Source: Halomonas halophila
Lineage (GTDB): Bacteria > Pseudomonadota > Gammaproteobacteria > Pseudomonadales > Halomonadaceae
Reading direction: 5' to 3'
DNA length: 11,265 nt
Assembly (NCBI GenBank): GCA_002433675.1
Contig: DJIP01000127.1
Location: 1-11,265, forward strand
Every line of letters starts with the position of its first letter. Within the stretch, counting starts at the first letter, position 1. Under the pieces are notes generated by a model. That model did not search any database and was not told the origin of the DNA. It saw only the letters and a program-made list of their open reading frames with translations. Below are positions 1 to 7,303 of the stretch, piece by piece. The position numbers were made by a program, and so were the translations under genes.

Positions 1-498
1 GTCCAGGCTGCCACCGTTGTCGACGCGATCCAGCGCCGGATGGCAGCGCTCGAGTTCGGCCTCCACCTCGGCGTGGCGCGCAAGGCGCGCTTCGATCTGA
101 TCGTCGCTCTCGCGCCCGCGCCTGGCGAGCCGCTCACGCAGCACCTCGGGGGGGGCGGTCACCACCACCGGCGTGAGGCGCTCGCCGAAGCGCGCACGGG
201 CGGCCGCGAGCTCACGACGACTGCCGTTGAGCAGCACCGTGGCCCCCGCCGCGAGCCAGGCCTCCACCTCGATGCCGACGCCGTAGTGAAGCCCGTGGGC
301 GACCCAGTCAAGGCAGAACAGGCCGCGCGCGCGCCGGGCCTCGAACTCGGCCGACGACAGCGCCACCGAGTCCTCGCCGACACCGCTTGGCCGGGTGATG
401 TAGCGGTGCGCCACCAGCAGGTCCGGGCGCCGCTGACGCACGGCGTCGAGCAGGCTGTCCTTGCCCACGCCGCTGGCGCCGATCAGGTAGACCAGCAT
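1..498 (-). CDS. phnN: PhnN, ribose 1,5-bisphosphate phosphokinase (partial, C-terminus outside window)
   Basis: This frame is open from the ATG at 498 to the left edge (166 codons, no stop), so the C-terminal end is missing; E. coli PhnN has about 185 residues. PhnN phosphorylates ribose 1,5-bisphosphate with ATP to give PRPP, the last step of the C-P lyase pathway. It is a cytoplasmic guanylate-kinase-like P-loop protein. The Walker A motif GASGVGKDS lies at residues 7-15, followed by the family hallmarks LLVAHRYITRP, a GLHYGVGIEVE segment, VLLNGSRRE and RGRESDDQIEARLAR, all closely matching E. coli PhnN. The start codon shares one base with the phnM stop (TGATG), indicating translational coupling. 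The protein is recognised with high confidence; only the end is unseen. Confidence 0.95.
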   Translation of the reverse strand, partial: MLVYLIGASGVGKDSLLDAVRQRRPDLLVAHRYITRPSGVGEDSVALSSAEFEARRARGLFCLDWVAHGLHYGVGIEVEAWLAAGATVLLNGSRRELAAARARFGERLTPVVVTAPPEVLRERLARRGRESDDQIEARLARHAEVEAELERCHPALDRVDNGGSLD

Positions 499-1643
499 CA
501 GTGCACCTGCCTGCCCGCGCACCACACGCGCTGGACCAGCGGATGGCCATCGACCTCGCGCACCCGCACCAGATCGGCGCGCAGCCCCTGAGCGATGCGT
601 CCGCGATCATCAAGGCCCACGGCCTCGGCCGGCTGACGCGAGGCCGTGGCCACCGCGCGGGGCAGGTCGTAGCCGTCCTCCATGGCGGCGATACGAAATA
701 CCGCATCGAGCAGCGCCGCCGGGTAGTAGTCGGAGGACAGGATGTCGAGCACCCCCAGGCGCACCAGCTCGGCCGCGGCGATATTGCCGGAGTGGGAGCC
801 GCCGCGAACCACATTGGGGGCGCCCATCATCACCGCCATGCCGTGGCGGTGGGAGGCCTCGGCGGCCTCCCGGGTGGTAGGAAACTCCGCCACCCGGGTG
901 CCGTACTCGAGGCTTTCCGCCACGTGGGCGACGGTGGCGTCGTCGTGGCTGGCCAGGGCCAGGCCGCGCTCGCTGCACAGCTCGGCGATGGCGCGACGGT
1001 GGGTACTGGAATAGGCGGCGCTGTTGGCCAGCTGCTTTTCGATAAAGGCCTCGAGGCTGGCATCGTCGAGGCCGTACTTGCCCTGGTAGTAGACGCGGTA
1101 GGCGTCGAGGCTGGCGAACTGGCGCTGGCCCGGCGAGTGATCCATCAGCGACACCAGCCCCAGCAACGGCGAGTCCATGAAGCTCTTGAAACGCGCCAGG
1201 GTATCCGGGTGGCACACCTCGCAGCGCAGGTGCAGACGGTGGTCGACCCGGGCCATGCCGTTGTCGTTGATCTCAGCCAGCGAGGAGACCATCTCGTCGA
1301 GGGCGCCGTGGCGCATGCTCTGCTCGTCGACGTCGCCGATCGACACCGCGTCGAACACCGTGGTGATGCCGCTGGCGGCCATCTGGGCGTCGTGGGCCAG
1401 CGCCGCCTGGCGGCCCGGCCAGGACACCTTGGGCCTTGGCTGGAAGTACTTTTCCATATTGTCGGTGTGCAGCTCGATCATGCCGGGCATCAGGATATCG
1501 CCCTCACAGTCGATCACCCCCGGCAGCGACACCGGGCCACGTTCCAGCGCCTTGATCACGCCGTCCTTGATCACCAGGCTGCCGTGCACCACCTCGTCGT
1601 CGAGCACCAGCCTGGCGTTGGTCAGAATCTGATCCTGGTTCAT
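498..1643 (-). CDS. phnM: PhnM, RPnTP hydrolase (alpha-D-ribose 1-methylphosphonate 5-triphosphate diphosphatase)
   Basis: At 381 residues it is close to the E. coli protein (378). PhnM is an amidohydrolase-superfamily metal enzyme that removes pyrophosphate from the ribose-phosphonate triphosphate made by PhnG/H/I/L, giving the substrate of PhnJ. Visible hallmarks are the first metal-binding strand with the H-T-D motif (His59, Asp61) in MPGMIELHTDNMEKY, the following PRPKVSWPG stretch, the ASHDDAT segment with His233, GAPNVVRGGSHSGN around residues 274-287, and the ILSSDYYP motif with Asp305 near the end of the barrel. The start ATG overlaps the phnL stop (ATGA at 1643-1640), and the stop overlaps the phnN start by one base. 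I see no truncation. Confidence 0.97.
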   Translation of the reverse strand: MNQDQILTNARLVLDDEVVHGSLVIKDGVIKALERGPVSLPGVIDCEGDILMPGMIELHTDNMEKYFQPRPKVSWPGRQAALAHDAQMAASGITTVFDAVSIGDVDEQSMRHGALDEMVSSLAEINDNGMARVDHRLHLRCEVCHPDTLARFKSFMDSPLLGLVSLMDHSPGQRQFASLDAYRVYYQGKYGLDDASLEAFIEKQLANSAAYSSTHRRAIAELCSERGLALASHDDATVAHVAESLEYGTRVAEFPTTREAAEASHRHGMAVMMGAPNVVRGGSHSGNIAAAELVRLGVLDILSSDYYPAALLDAVFRIAAMEDGYDLPRAVATASRQPAEAVGLDDRGRIAQGLRADLVRVREVDGHPLVQRVWCAGRQVH

Positions 1644-2413
1644 GAAAGGGACTCCCCGGAGTCGGTCTGACGAAATGAGGTCTGGTCTGAGGCGGTGCGG
1701 TCAGCGTCGGTGCCACCAAGCAGCATATGCCCTTCCAGCTCCAGCAGGCGATCGGCGACCCGCTCGCGCACCTCCTCGTCGTGGAAGATGCCGAGCATGG
1801 CGGTGCCACGGGCCTTGGCCTCCTCGATCAACTGCACCACCACCTCGCGGTTGGCGGCGTCCAGCGACGCCGTGGGCTCGTCGAGCAGCAACAGCGGGTG
1901 CTCGGCGATAAAGCCACGGGCGATATTGACCCGCTGCTGCTCACCGCCGGAGAAGGTGCCCGGCGCCAGCTCCCACAGCCGCTCGGGCAGGTTGAGCCGC
2001 GCCAGCAGGGCCTCGGCACGGGTGCGGGCCTCGGACACGTCACAGCCCCGGGCCAGCAGCGGCTCCATCACCACCTCCCGGGCCGAGACCCGGGGCACCA
2101 CCCGCAGGAACTGGCTGACGTAACCGATCACGTCGCGCCGCAGCAGGTGCCAGGCGTGGGCCGGCAGCGCCGACAGCTCGAGCTCGCCGTCCTCGAAGTG
2201 CAGCGTCAGCTGCCCGCCGCTGACCCGGTAGTTGCCGTTGACCATCTTCAACAGGGTGCTCTTGCCGATGCCGCTGCGCCCGGCCAGCACCAGGCACTCG
2301 CCCGGCGACAGGGACAGTTCGAGACCGCGCATCACCGGCAGCGCCTGGCCGCCCTGGGCGTGCAGCATGAAGGTCTTGTCGAGCCGCCGGGCGGTAAGAA
2401 AGGGGGACGTCAT
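1640..2413 (-). CDS. phnL: PhnL, ABC-type ATP-binding protein of the C-P lyase complex
   Basis: This is an ABC ATPase without a permease partner. Known PhnL proteins work with PhnG/H/I in forming the ribose-phosphonate triphosphate and can dock on PhnK in the core complex. Numbered from the chosen start: Walker A GRSGIGKST at 45-53, VSQFLRVVPRVSA near 99-111 (a PhnL hallmark), signature FSGGEQQRVNIARGFI at 154-169, Walker B LLLLDEP at 174-180, H-loop GIFHDEE with His211. I chose the ATG at 2413 because an AGGAG ribosome binding site lies six bases upstream. An in-frame ATG at 2440 overlaps the phnK stop as ATGA and would add nine residues; since almost every other junction here uses that overlap, it remains a real alternative. 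The protein is 257 residues against about 226 in E. coli, mainly because of a polar tail from about residue 235. Confidence 0.95.
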   Translation of the reverse strand: MTSPFLTARRLDKTFMLHAQGGQALPVMRGLELSLSPGECLVLAGRSGIGKSTLLKMVNGNYRVSGGQLTLHFEDGELELSALPAHAWHLLRRDVIGYVSQFLRVVPRVSAREVVMEPLLARGCDVSEARTRAEALLARLNLPERLWELAPGTFSGGEQQRVNIARGFIAEHPLLLLDEPTASLDAANREVVVQLIEEAKARGTAMLGIFHDEEVRERVADRLLELEGHMLLGGTDADRTASDQTSFRQTDSGESLS

Positions 2414-2436
2414 CTTGGACTCCTGAGAAAGCGAAT

Positions 2437-3258
2437 TCATGGCGTCAGCACCGAAGACACCAGCAGCTGGGTGTAGGGATGCTGCGGATCGTCGAGGATC
2501 TGATCGGTCAGCCCGGCCTCCACCACCCTGCCCCGGCGCATCACCATCAGGCGGTGGGCCAGCAGCCTGGCCACCGCCAGGTCGTGGGTGACCAGGATCA
2601 CCGACAGGCCGAGCTCCCGGGTCAGAGTGCGCAGCATGTCCAGAAGACGCGCCTGGACCGAGACATCGAGGCCGCCGGTGGGCTCGTCCATGAACACTAG
2701 CCTCGGCTGGGTCACCAGGGTGCGGGCGATCTGCAGACGCTGCTGCATGCCGCCGGAAAAGGTCTGGGGGGCGTCGTCGATACGCGCCGGGTCGAGCTCC
2801 ACCCGGCCCATCCAGTCCTGGCCGGCGGCGCGCAGCTCGCCATAGTGACGCTGGCCCAGCGCCATCAGCCGCTCGCCGACGTTGGCCCCGGCGGAGACGC
2901 CCAGGCGCAGGCCGTCCCGGGGGTTCTGATGGACCAGCCCCCACTCCATGCGCAGCAGGGCACGGCGGCGGGCCTCGCTGATGGCGTAGAGATCAAGCGC
3001 TTCGTCCTTGCCGGGGCTGCCGCCGACCGAGCCGGCTTCACCGGCGTGGTAGACCACCTGACCGCGATCCGGCGCCTCGAGCCCGGAGAGCACCCGCAAC
3101 AGGGTCGACTTGCCCGAGCCGGACTCGCCGACGATGCCCAGCACCTCGCCCTGGTGCAGGGTGAAGTCGATCTCCTCGCAGCCCTTGCCGGGGCCGTAAA
3201 GGCGCTGGATGGCGCGGGCCTCGAGCAGGGCGGGACGTTCAAGCTGTGGGCGCTTCAT
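2437..3258 (-). CDS. phnK: PhnK, ABC-type ATP-binding protein of the C-P lyase complex
   Basis: This 273-residue ABC ATPase resembles dipeptide-transporter (OppD/F-like) ATPases but belongs to the C-P lyase machinery. In the known E. coli complex, PhnK binds the PhnGHIJ core near PhnJ and is needed for phosphonate use in vivo. Motifs: Walker A GESGSGKST at 44-52, Q-loop region around VHQNPRDGLRL (109-119), signature FSGGMQQRLQIARTL at 167-181, Walker B VFMDEPTGGLD from 188, H-loop VTHD with His225, and the C-terminal DDPQHPYTQLL element typical of this subgroup. The start at 3258 is chosen because its ATG overlaps the phnJ stop as ATGA; a longer frame starting at 3303 would lie wholly inside phnJ. 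A glycine-rich insert around residues 71-85 accounts for part of the extra length over E. coli PhnK (252). Confidence 0.96.
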   Translation of the reverse strand: MKRPQLERPALLEARAIQRLYGPGKGCEEIDFTLHQGEVLGIVGESGSGKSTLLRVLSGLEAPDRGQVVYHAGEAGSVGGSPGKDEALDLYAISEARRRALLRMEWGLVHQNPRDGLRLGVSAGANVGERLMALGQRHYGELRAAGQDWMGRVELDPARIDDAPQTFSGGMQQRLQIARTLVTQPRLVFMDEPTGGLDVSVQARLLDMLRTLTRELGLSVILVTHDLAVARLLAHRLMVMRRGRVVEAGLTDQILDDPQHPYTQLLVSSVLTP

Positions 3259-4145
3259 GCCTTCTCCTCGCTGCGGGAGTTGCAGTAGTCGGTGTCCGAG
3301 CACACGAACATGCGTGCGCCCTGATCATCGATGATGACCTCGTCCAGGTAGCTGTCGGTGGCCCCGCAGATGGCGCAGGGCTCGTCCCAGGCCTGGATCT
3401 CGAAGGGGTGATCCTCGAAGTCGAGGCTCTCCACCCGGGTGTGTGGCGGAATCGCGTAGAGGCGCTTCTCGCGGCCGGCGCCGAACAGCATCAGCGCCTC
3501 GCTCATGTGCAGCTTGGGGTTGTCGAACTTGGGAATCGGCGAGGGGTCCATCACGTAGCGCCCGTCGACCTTCACCGGGTAGGCGTAGGTGGTGGCGATA
3601 TGGCCGTGGTGGGCGATGTCCTCGTAGAGCTTGACGTGCATCACCCCGTACTCCTCGAGGGCGTGCATGACCCGGGTCTCCTCTTCGCTGGGCTCGATAA
3701 AGCGCAGCGGCTCGGGGATCGGCACCTGGAAGATCAGGATCTGGTCGGCGCGCAGGGTCTTCTCGGGAATCCGGTGACGGGTCTGGATCACGCTGGCCTG
3801 AGCCGTGGCGGTGGTGGTCTCGACCCCGGCAACGCGCTCGAAGAAGGCGCGGATGCTGACCGCGTTGGTGGTGTCATCGGCGCCCTGGTCGATCACCTTG
3901 AGGGTGTCATCGGCGCCCAGCACGCTGGCGGTCAGCTGCATGCCGCCGGTGCCCCAGCCGTAGGGCATCGGCATCTCGCGCCCGCCGAAGGGCACCTGGT
4001 AGCCGGGGATCGCCACTGCCTTGAGCAGGGCGCGGCGGATCATGCGCTTGGTCTGCTCGTCCAGGTAGGCGAAGTTGTAGCCGCTATCGATGGCATTGGT
4101 GGGGGCACCGGCACCGACACCCTGGGCGTTGCTGGCGGTGTTCAT
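3255..4145 (-). CDS. phnJ: PhnJ, radical-SAM C-P lyase catalytic subunit
   Basis: PhnJ cleaves the carbon-phosphorus bond of 5-phosphoribosyl 1-phosphonate by radical SAM chemistry, releasing the hydrocarbon (methane from methylphosphonate) and a ribose 1,2-cyclic phosphate. The protein has 296 residues, against 281 in E. coli, with a longer Ala/Gly-rich N-terminus before SGYNFAYLDEQTKRMIRR. All key residues known from E. coli are present by motif alignment: the glycyl-radical Gly (Gly48, in AVAIPGYQ), the metal-binding His in QTRHRIPE (His124), and the cysteine cluster of the C-terminal domain, Cys257-x2-Cys260, Cys282 and Cys288 in PCAICG and FVCSDTDYC. Cys288 corresponds to the proposed thiyl cysteine. 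It overlaps phnI upstream and phnK downstream, both as ATGA. This gene is the diagnostic marker of the pathway. Confidence 0.98.
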   Translation of the reverse strand: MNTASNAQGVGAGAPTNAIDSGYNFAYLDEQTKRMIRRALLKAVAIPGYQVPFGGREMPMPYGWGTGGMQLTASVLGADDTLKVIDQGADDTTNAVSIRAFFERVAGVETTTATAQASVIQTRHRIPEKTLRADQILIFQVPIPEPLRFIEPSEEETRVMHALEEYGVMHVKLYEDIAHHGHIATTYAYPVKVDGRYVMDPSPIPKFDNPKLHMSEALMLFGAGREKRLYAIPPHTRVESLDFEDHPFEIQAWDEPCAICGATDSYLDEVIIDDQGARMFVCSDTDYCNSRSEEKA

Positions 4146-5356
4146 CGGACGTTCTCCTGGACATTCTTGGCCTGGGCGTTTGCGGTCTGGGCTTTTTCAG
4201 AACGGGTGCTGTCGCCCTCGCCTGGTGCAGGACGGGTGCCGGCACCTTGAGTGTCGGACACGGCCTCGGCCGTGGCGGCGGTACGCTCGGCGTGCTCACG
4301 ACGCAGGCGGCGAATCAGTTCAAGCTCCGACTGAAAGTCGACGTAGTGCGGCAGTTTCAGGTGCGAGACGAAACCGGAGGCCTCGACGCTGTCGGCGTGG
4401 GCCAGCACGAACTCGGCCTGCTGGGCCGGGCTCTGGATCGGCTCGCCAAGCTCCTCGGCACGCAGGGCGCGGTCGACCAGCGCCATGGCCATGGTCTTGC
4501 GCTCGTTGCGGCCGAAGGCCAGGCCGTAGCCCCGGGTGAACTGGGGGGCGGTGTCGCCACTGCCGGCGAACTGGTTGATCATCTGGCACTCGCTCATGGC
4601 GATCTCGCCGACGCACACCGGCTCGTCGAAGCCCTCGACCTCTATCTCGACCTCCACCGCACCCTGGCGGATCTCGCCGGCGAAGGGATGGTTGCGCCCG
4701 TAGCCCCGTTGGGTCGAATAGCCCAGCGCCAGCAGGTAGCCCTCGTCGCCACGCGCCAGCATCTGCAGCCGGGTGGCGCGATCGACCGGAAAGTCGGGGG
4801 GATCGCGGGTGATGTCGTAGGGCTCGCTGCCGTCGTCCTGTTCTTGCTCGATCAGGCCTTCATGGTTGAGACAGTCGAGGATCTGGGGGCAGGCCTCGAG
4901 ACCTTCCTCGGCACCCTGCGGCGCCGCTGTAGTGGTCTCGGCCTCCTCGCCGGCCAGCAGCATGAAGTCGAGCAGTCGGTGGGTGTAGTCGTAGGTCGGG
5001 CCCAGCACCTGGCCGCCGGGCACGTCCTTGAAGGTGGCGCTGATGCGACGCTCTATGCGCATGGCGCCGGTATCCACCGGCAGCGTCTCGGCCAGCCTCG
5101 GCAAGGTCGTGCGATAGGCGCGCAGCAGAAACACCGCCTCGACGGTATCGCCGCTGGCCTGCTTGAGCGCCAGGGCGGCGAGCTCGGGATCGTACAGCGA
5201 GGCCTCGGCCATCACCCGGTCCACCGCCAGCCCCAGCTGTTGCTGGATCTGGGACACCTCGAGTTCGCGCTGGTCGCGCTCTCCACGACGACGATCGGCC
5301 ATCCAGCGATGGGCATTGGCGATGGCCTTCTCGCCTCCTTTCACGGCGACATACAT
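4142..5356 (-). CDS. phnI: PhnI, C-P lyase core subunit (ribose-phosphonate synthesis)
   Basis: PhnI is the nucleosidase-like core subunit that, with PhnG, PhnH and PhnL, replaces adenine of ATP by the phosphonate. It forms the PhnG2H2I2J2 core. The start MYVAVKGGEKAI is the family's typical N-terminus. Other hallmarks are ELAALALKQASGDTVEA, VFLLRAYRTTL, DVPGGQVLGPTYDYTHRLLDF, GDEGYLLALGYSTQRGYGRNHPFAGEIR and FVSHLKLPHYVDFQSELELI. The last contains the two zinc-site histidines (here His332 and His337; His328 and His333 in E. coli). The conserved part ends near residue 356. A polar, low-complexity tail of nearly 50 residues, rich in Ala, Thr, Glu and Gln, then brings the length to 404 against 354 in E. 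coli. The ATG shares one base with the phnH stop (TGATG), and the 3' end overlaps phnJ by four bases. Confidence 0.97.
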   Translation of the reverse strand: MYVAVKGGEKAIANAHRWMADRRRGERDQRELEVSQIQQQLGLAVDRVMAEASLYDPELAALALKQASGDTVEAVFLLRAYRTTLPRLAETLPVDTGAMRIERRISATFKDVPGGQVLGPTYDYTHRLLDFMLLAGEEAETTTAAPQGAEEGLEACPQILDCLNHEGLIEQEQDDGSEPYDITRDPPDFPVDRATRLQMLARGDEGYLLALGYSTQRGYGRNHPFAGEIRQGAVEVEIEVEGFDEPVCVGEIAMSECQMINQFAGSGDTAPQFTRGYGLAFGRNERKTMAMALVDRALRAEELGEPIQSPAQQAEFVLAHADSVEASGFVSHLKLPHYVDFQSELELIRRLRREHAERTAATAEAVSDTQGAGTRPAPGEGDSTRSEKAQTANAQAKNVQENVR

Positions 5357-6030
5357 CAGGCGCTCTCCTCTTGGCGTTCGGCGTCATCGGTGGCGGCCAA
5401 TCCAGGTCCGGCCAGGCGGGTGCTGCGGGCGATGGCAGTGAGTCGCATACCGCTGCTGATAAAGGCGTCAAGGCCCCGGGGGAAGCGGCCACGATTGGCA
5501 GCCAGCACACGCATCAACGGCAACGCACGCTCGGCGCTACCCAAGGCAAGGCCTCGCCGACCGGGGACGCCGGGGCCGGACAGCCACCAGTCCTCGCCCT
5601 GCGCAAGCGCCTCGACCATCACGATCAGGGTGGTGCTGCGATCGGGCCAGGCGTCAGAGCCCAGCGCGAAGCCGTCCTCCCGGGACAGGGTGTCAGGGGT
5701 CACCAGGGCAAAGTCGGCCAGGGCCGGGTCGTCGGTCAGCCGCGCTCCGGTGTGGAAGGCCAGGGCGGCGGCGAGGTTGGCGCGCGCAAGCCCCTGGTCG
5801 ACCCATACCCGGGTATCGAGGTCGCACAGTGCCAGCAGCGCGCCCCAGGCGGCGGGCGAGATCGCCGCGCCGGCTGGCAGCGCAGGCAAGGCAAGCTCTG
5901 TCAGGGTGCCGGGCTCCGACATGGCCCCGAGCAGCTGACGAAACAGCCGCTGACTGTCGTGAACGGGATCGGCAAGTCCCGGCCAGTCGTGGGGCCGGAC
6001 GGCCTCGGAGATCTGCTGAGTCATGTTCAT
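5356..6030 (-). CDS. phnH: PhnH, C-P lyase core subunit
   Basis: PhnH is a non-catalytic-looking core subunit with a PLP-transferase-like fold and no cofactor site. It is required with PhnG and PhnI for forming the ribose-phosphonate triphosphate. The family signature DSQRLFRQLLGAMSEPG lies at residues 25-41, followed by LALCDLDTRVWVD (66-78), LAFHTGARL (90-98), a GEDWWLSGPG strand pair (145-154) and RFPRGLDAFISSGMRLTAIARSTR near the C-terminus (182-205). It has 224 residues against 194 in E. coli; the extra length is at the N-terminus and in a charged tail. The ATG at 6030 overlaps the phnG stop as ATGA. A second in-frame ATG at 6024 is better spaced from the AAGGGG upstream, so the start could be two codons later. 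Confidence 0.95.
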   Translation of the reverse strand: MNMTQQISEAVRPHDWPGLADPVHDSQRLFRQLLGAMSEPGTLTELALPALPAGAAISPAAWGALLALCDLDTRVWVDQGLARANLAAALAFHTGARLTDDPALADFALVTPDTLSREDGFALGSDAWPDRSTTLIVMVEALAQGEDWWLSGPGVPGRRGLALGSAERALPLMRVLAANRGRFPRGLDAFISSGMRLTAIARSTRLAGPGLAATDDAERQEESA

Positions 6031-6470
6031 TCGCCCCTTACCATGGTGAAGAAGTCGACGCGGGTGGCGGCGGCGGTGTGCGAGGCCTGCTGGCGCTGCA
6101 CATCGAGCTCCTGCTCGAGCGGCGCCATCAGTTCGCTGTCGATGCGCCTGGCCCAGTGGTCGTGGTGGGCACAGGCGTCGACTACAGCGATCAGCTCGGC
6201 GTGGGCCTTGTCGCGACCGCGCACCCAGCCGTGGCCAAGGGTGCCGTCATCGAGGGCGACGCTGGCCCGGGTCAGGGTCATCTCGCCCAGGTTGAAGGCC
6301 GATCCACTGCCGCCCATGCGACCACGGACCATCGCCATGCCGGTCTCGGGGCCACGCACGCAGCGGTGGCTCGCCTGGATGCCCAGGGACTGCCAGCCTT
6401 GCGCAAGACGGTCGAAAGGAGTCAACGCGAGCAGGCGATGACGTTGCGTCGGGGTCATGGTCGGTGTCAT
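6027..6470 (-). CDS. phnG: PhnG, C-P lyase core subunit
   Basis: PhnG is a small core subunit that pairs with PhnI in the PhnG2H2I2J2 complex and is needed for ribose-phosphonate triphosphate synthesis. Its 147 residues match the usual length (about 150). Family hallmarks are GPETGMAMVRGRMGGSGSAFNLGEMTLTRA (residues 40-69), DGTLGHGWVRGRDKAHAEL (75-93), and the C-terminal TRVDFFTMVRGE, nearly identical to the E. coli ending. The ATG at 6470 overlaps the phnF stop as ATGA and follows a GAGGG sequence. A second in-frame ATG sits at 6458, in a small repeat that encodes MTPT twice, so the first four residues are the only uncertain part. Confidence 0.96.
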   Translation of the reverse strand: MTPTMTPTQRHRLLALTPFDRLAQGWQSLGIQASHRCVRGPETGMAMVRGRMGGSGSAFNLGEMTLTRASVALDDGTLGHGWVRGRDKAHAELIAVVDACAHHDHWARRIDSELMAPLEQELDVQRQQASHTAAATRVDFFTMVRGE

Positions 6471-7234
6471 GAGAAGCCCTCGTCGTCGTGGGACTGCGGA
6501 CGCTCGTCCGCGGGAAAGTCGAAGTGATAGGCCAGCCGATCGGCCCGGGCCCGACTGACGGAGATCTCCACCAGTCGACCATCGGCGTCGACGTTGTCAC
6601 TGGTCAGCACCACCAACGGTGCCAGGCGGGCGCACTGCAGCAGGCGGCTGTTGTCGGCGTCGGCCTGGACCGCCTCCAGGCGCACCCGAGAGCGCCTCAG
6701 GCGCAGCCCGTAGTGCTGATCCAGCAGCGCCCGGGTCGAACCACCGCGGTAGCGATCCAGCCAGCCCGGCACCCGCTCGGGGTCGAACCAGTGACGCAGC
6801 CGCAACAGCGGGGCCCGGTCGACGTGGCGCACGGTATCGACACACAGAAGGCTTTCGCCCGGCCCGCGCGCAAAGCGCTGGGCGATGGCCTCCGGCGGTA
6901 CCGCCAGGCCCTGGGTCAGGCAACAGGTCTCGGTGGCAAGGCCCAGTTCCGCCAGGTTGTGGGTGACCTTGCTGGCGGCGTTGACCGCATAGTCCAGGCG
7001 GCGGTCCACCACCTGGGTGCCACGGCCCTGATGACGGGTCACCATGCCGGCGGCCACCAGCTCGTCCAGCGCCCGGCGCACGGTGTGGCGGTTGACGCCG
7101 AAGCGCCTGGACAGCGCCGCTTCGCTGGGCAGCAGGTCACCGGGTGAGTACTGCGCCCGGACTTCGCGCGAGAGGACGTCGGCCAACTGGCGATAGCGCG
7201 GCGTGCTGCCTGCTTCGGTCACTTGTCTAGACAT
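6467..7234 (-). CDS. phnF: PhnF, GntR/HutC-family transcriptional regulator
   Basis: This 255-residue regulator has an N-terminal winged helix-turn-helix of the GntR type (roughly residues 13-75: YRQLADVLSREVRAQYSPGD, LPSEAALSRRFGVNRHTVRRALDEL, then the wing MVTRHQGRGTQV) and a C-terminal UTRA effector-binding domain (about 95-240), ending in the typical DRLAYHFDF strand. PhnF proteins repress phosphonate or phosphate genes; the E. coli member sits at the same place in the phn operon. The start at 7234 has a GGAG site five bases upstream. The first codons (M-S-R-Q) are themselves the palindrome ATGTCTAGACAA, a candidate operator, which suggests autorepression. The 3' end overlaps phnG as ATGA, making the regulator the first gene of the tightly coupled F-to-N block. 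The ligand is unknown from sequence. Confidence 0.93.
   Translation of the reverse strand: MSRQVTEAGSTPRYRQLADVLSREVRAQYSPGDLLPSEAALSRRFGVNRHTVRRALDELVAAGMVTRHQGRGTQVVDRRLDYAVNAASKVTHNLAELGLATETCCLTQGLAVPPEAIAQRFARGPGESLLCVDTVRHVDRAPLLRLRHWFDPERVPGWLDRYRGGSTRALLDQHYGLRLRRSRVRLEAVQADADNSRLLQCARLAPLVVLTSDNVDADGRLVEISVSRARADRLAYHFDFPADERPQSHDDEGFS
7224..7233. promoter_or_regulatory. candidate PhnF operator overlapping the phnF start codon
   Basis: The sequence TGTCTAGACA is a perfect 10-bp palindrome lying within the first codons of phnF. Read on the minus strand with its flanks it is ATGTCTAGACAA, which matches 11 of 12 bases of the palindrome upstream of phnC. The GTCTAGAC core is like operators of other HutC-subfamily GntR proteins (for example DasR sites). 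Binding here would block initiation or elongation into phnF and so autoregulate it; this function is inferred. Confidence 0.6.
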
Positions 7235-7243
7235 CTTCGCTCC

Positions 7244-7303
7244 AAAAAAAAGAGGTATCGGGTGGTGGCCGAAGCCACCGGCAGACCAGCCGTTCTGGTC
7301 TGC
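7244..7303 (-). terminator. tandem hairpins plus T8 run between phnE and phnF (possible attenuator)
   Basis: In the 120-bp gap after phnE, the minus strand carries a perfect 9-bp stem with a 5-base loop (7281-7303, GCAGACCAG/CTGGTCTGC). One base later comes a 6-bp stem GGTGGC/GCCACC closed by a TTCG tetraloop (7264-7279). A run of eight T (7244-7251) follows 12 bases after the second stem and directly precedes the phnF ribosome binding site. The distance between stem and T run is longer than in a standard intrinsic terminator, so full termination is doubtful. Partial termination or 3'-end protection of the phnCDE transcript is more likely. Confidence 0.45.

Noticed and set aside
501..1670. 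A 389-codon open frame on the plus strand
   Set aside because: It is the reverse complement of phnM with a composition typical of antisense frames and no recognisable motif.
1640..2944. A phnL extended upstream to 2944
   Set aside because: The extension overlaps phnK in another frame, and its translation is Arg/Gly/Pro-rich shadow sequence. The real N-terminus is near 2413 or 2440.
2437..3303. A longer phnK starting at 3303
   Set aside because: The extra 15 codons lie within the conserved phnJ cysteine region, while the ATG at 3258 makes an ATGA overlap and fits PhnK length.
4247..5938. A 563-codon open frame on the plus strand
   Set aside because: It lies antisense to phnI and phnH, both of which are unmistakable. 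The translation is Gly/Ala/His/Arg-rich as expected for the complement of GC-rich coding DNA.
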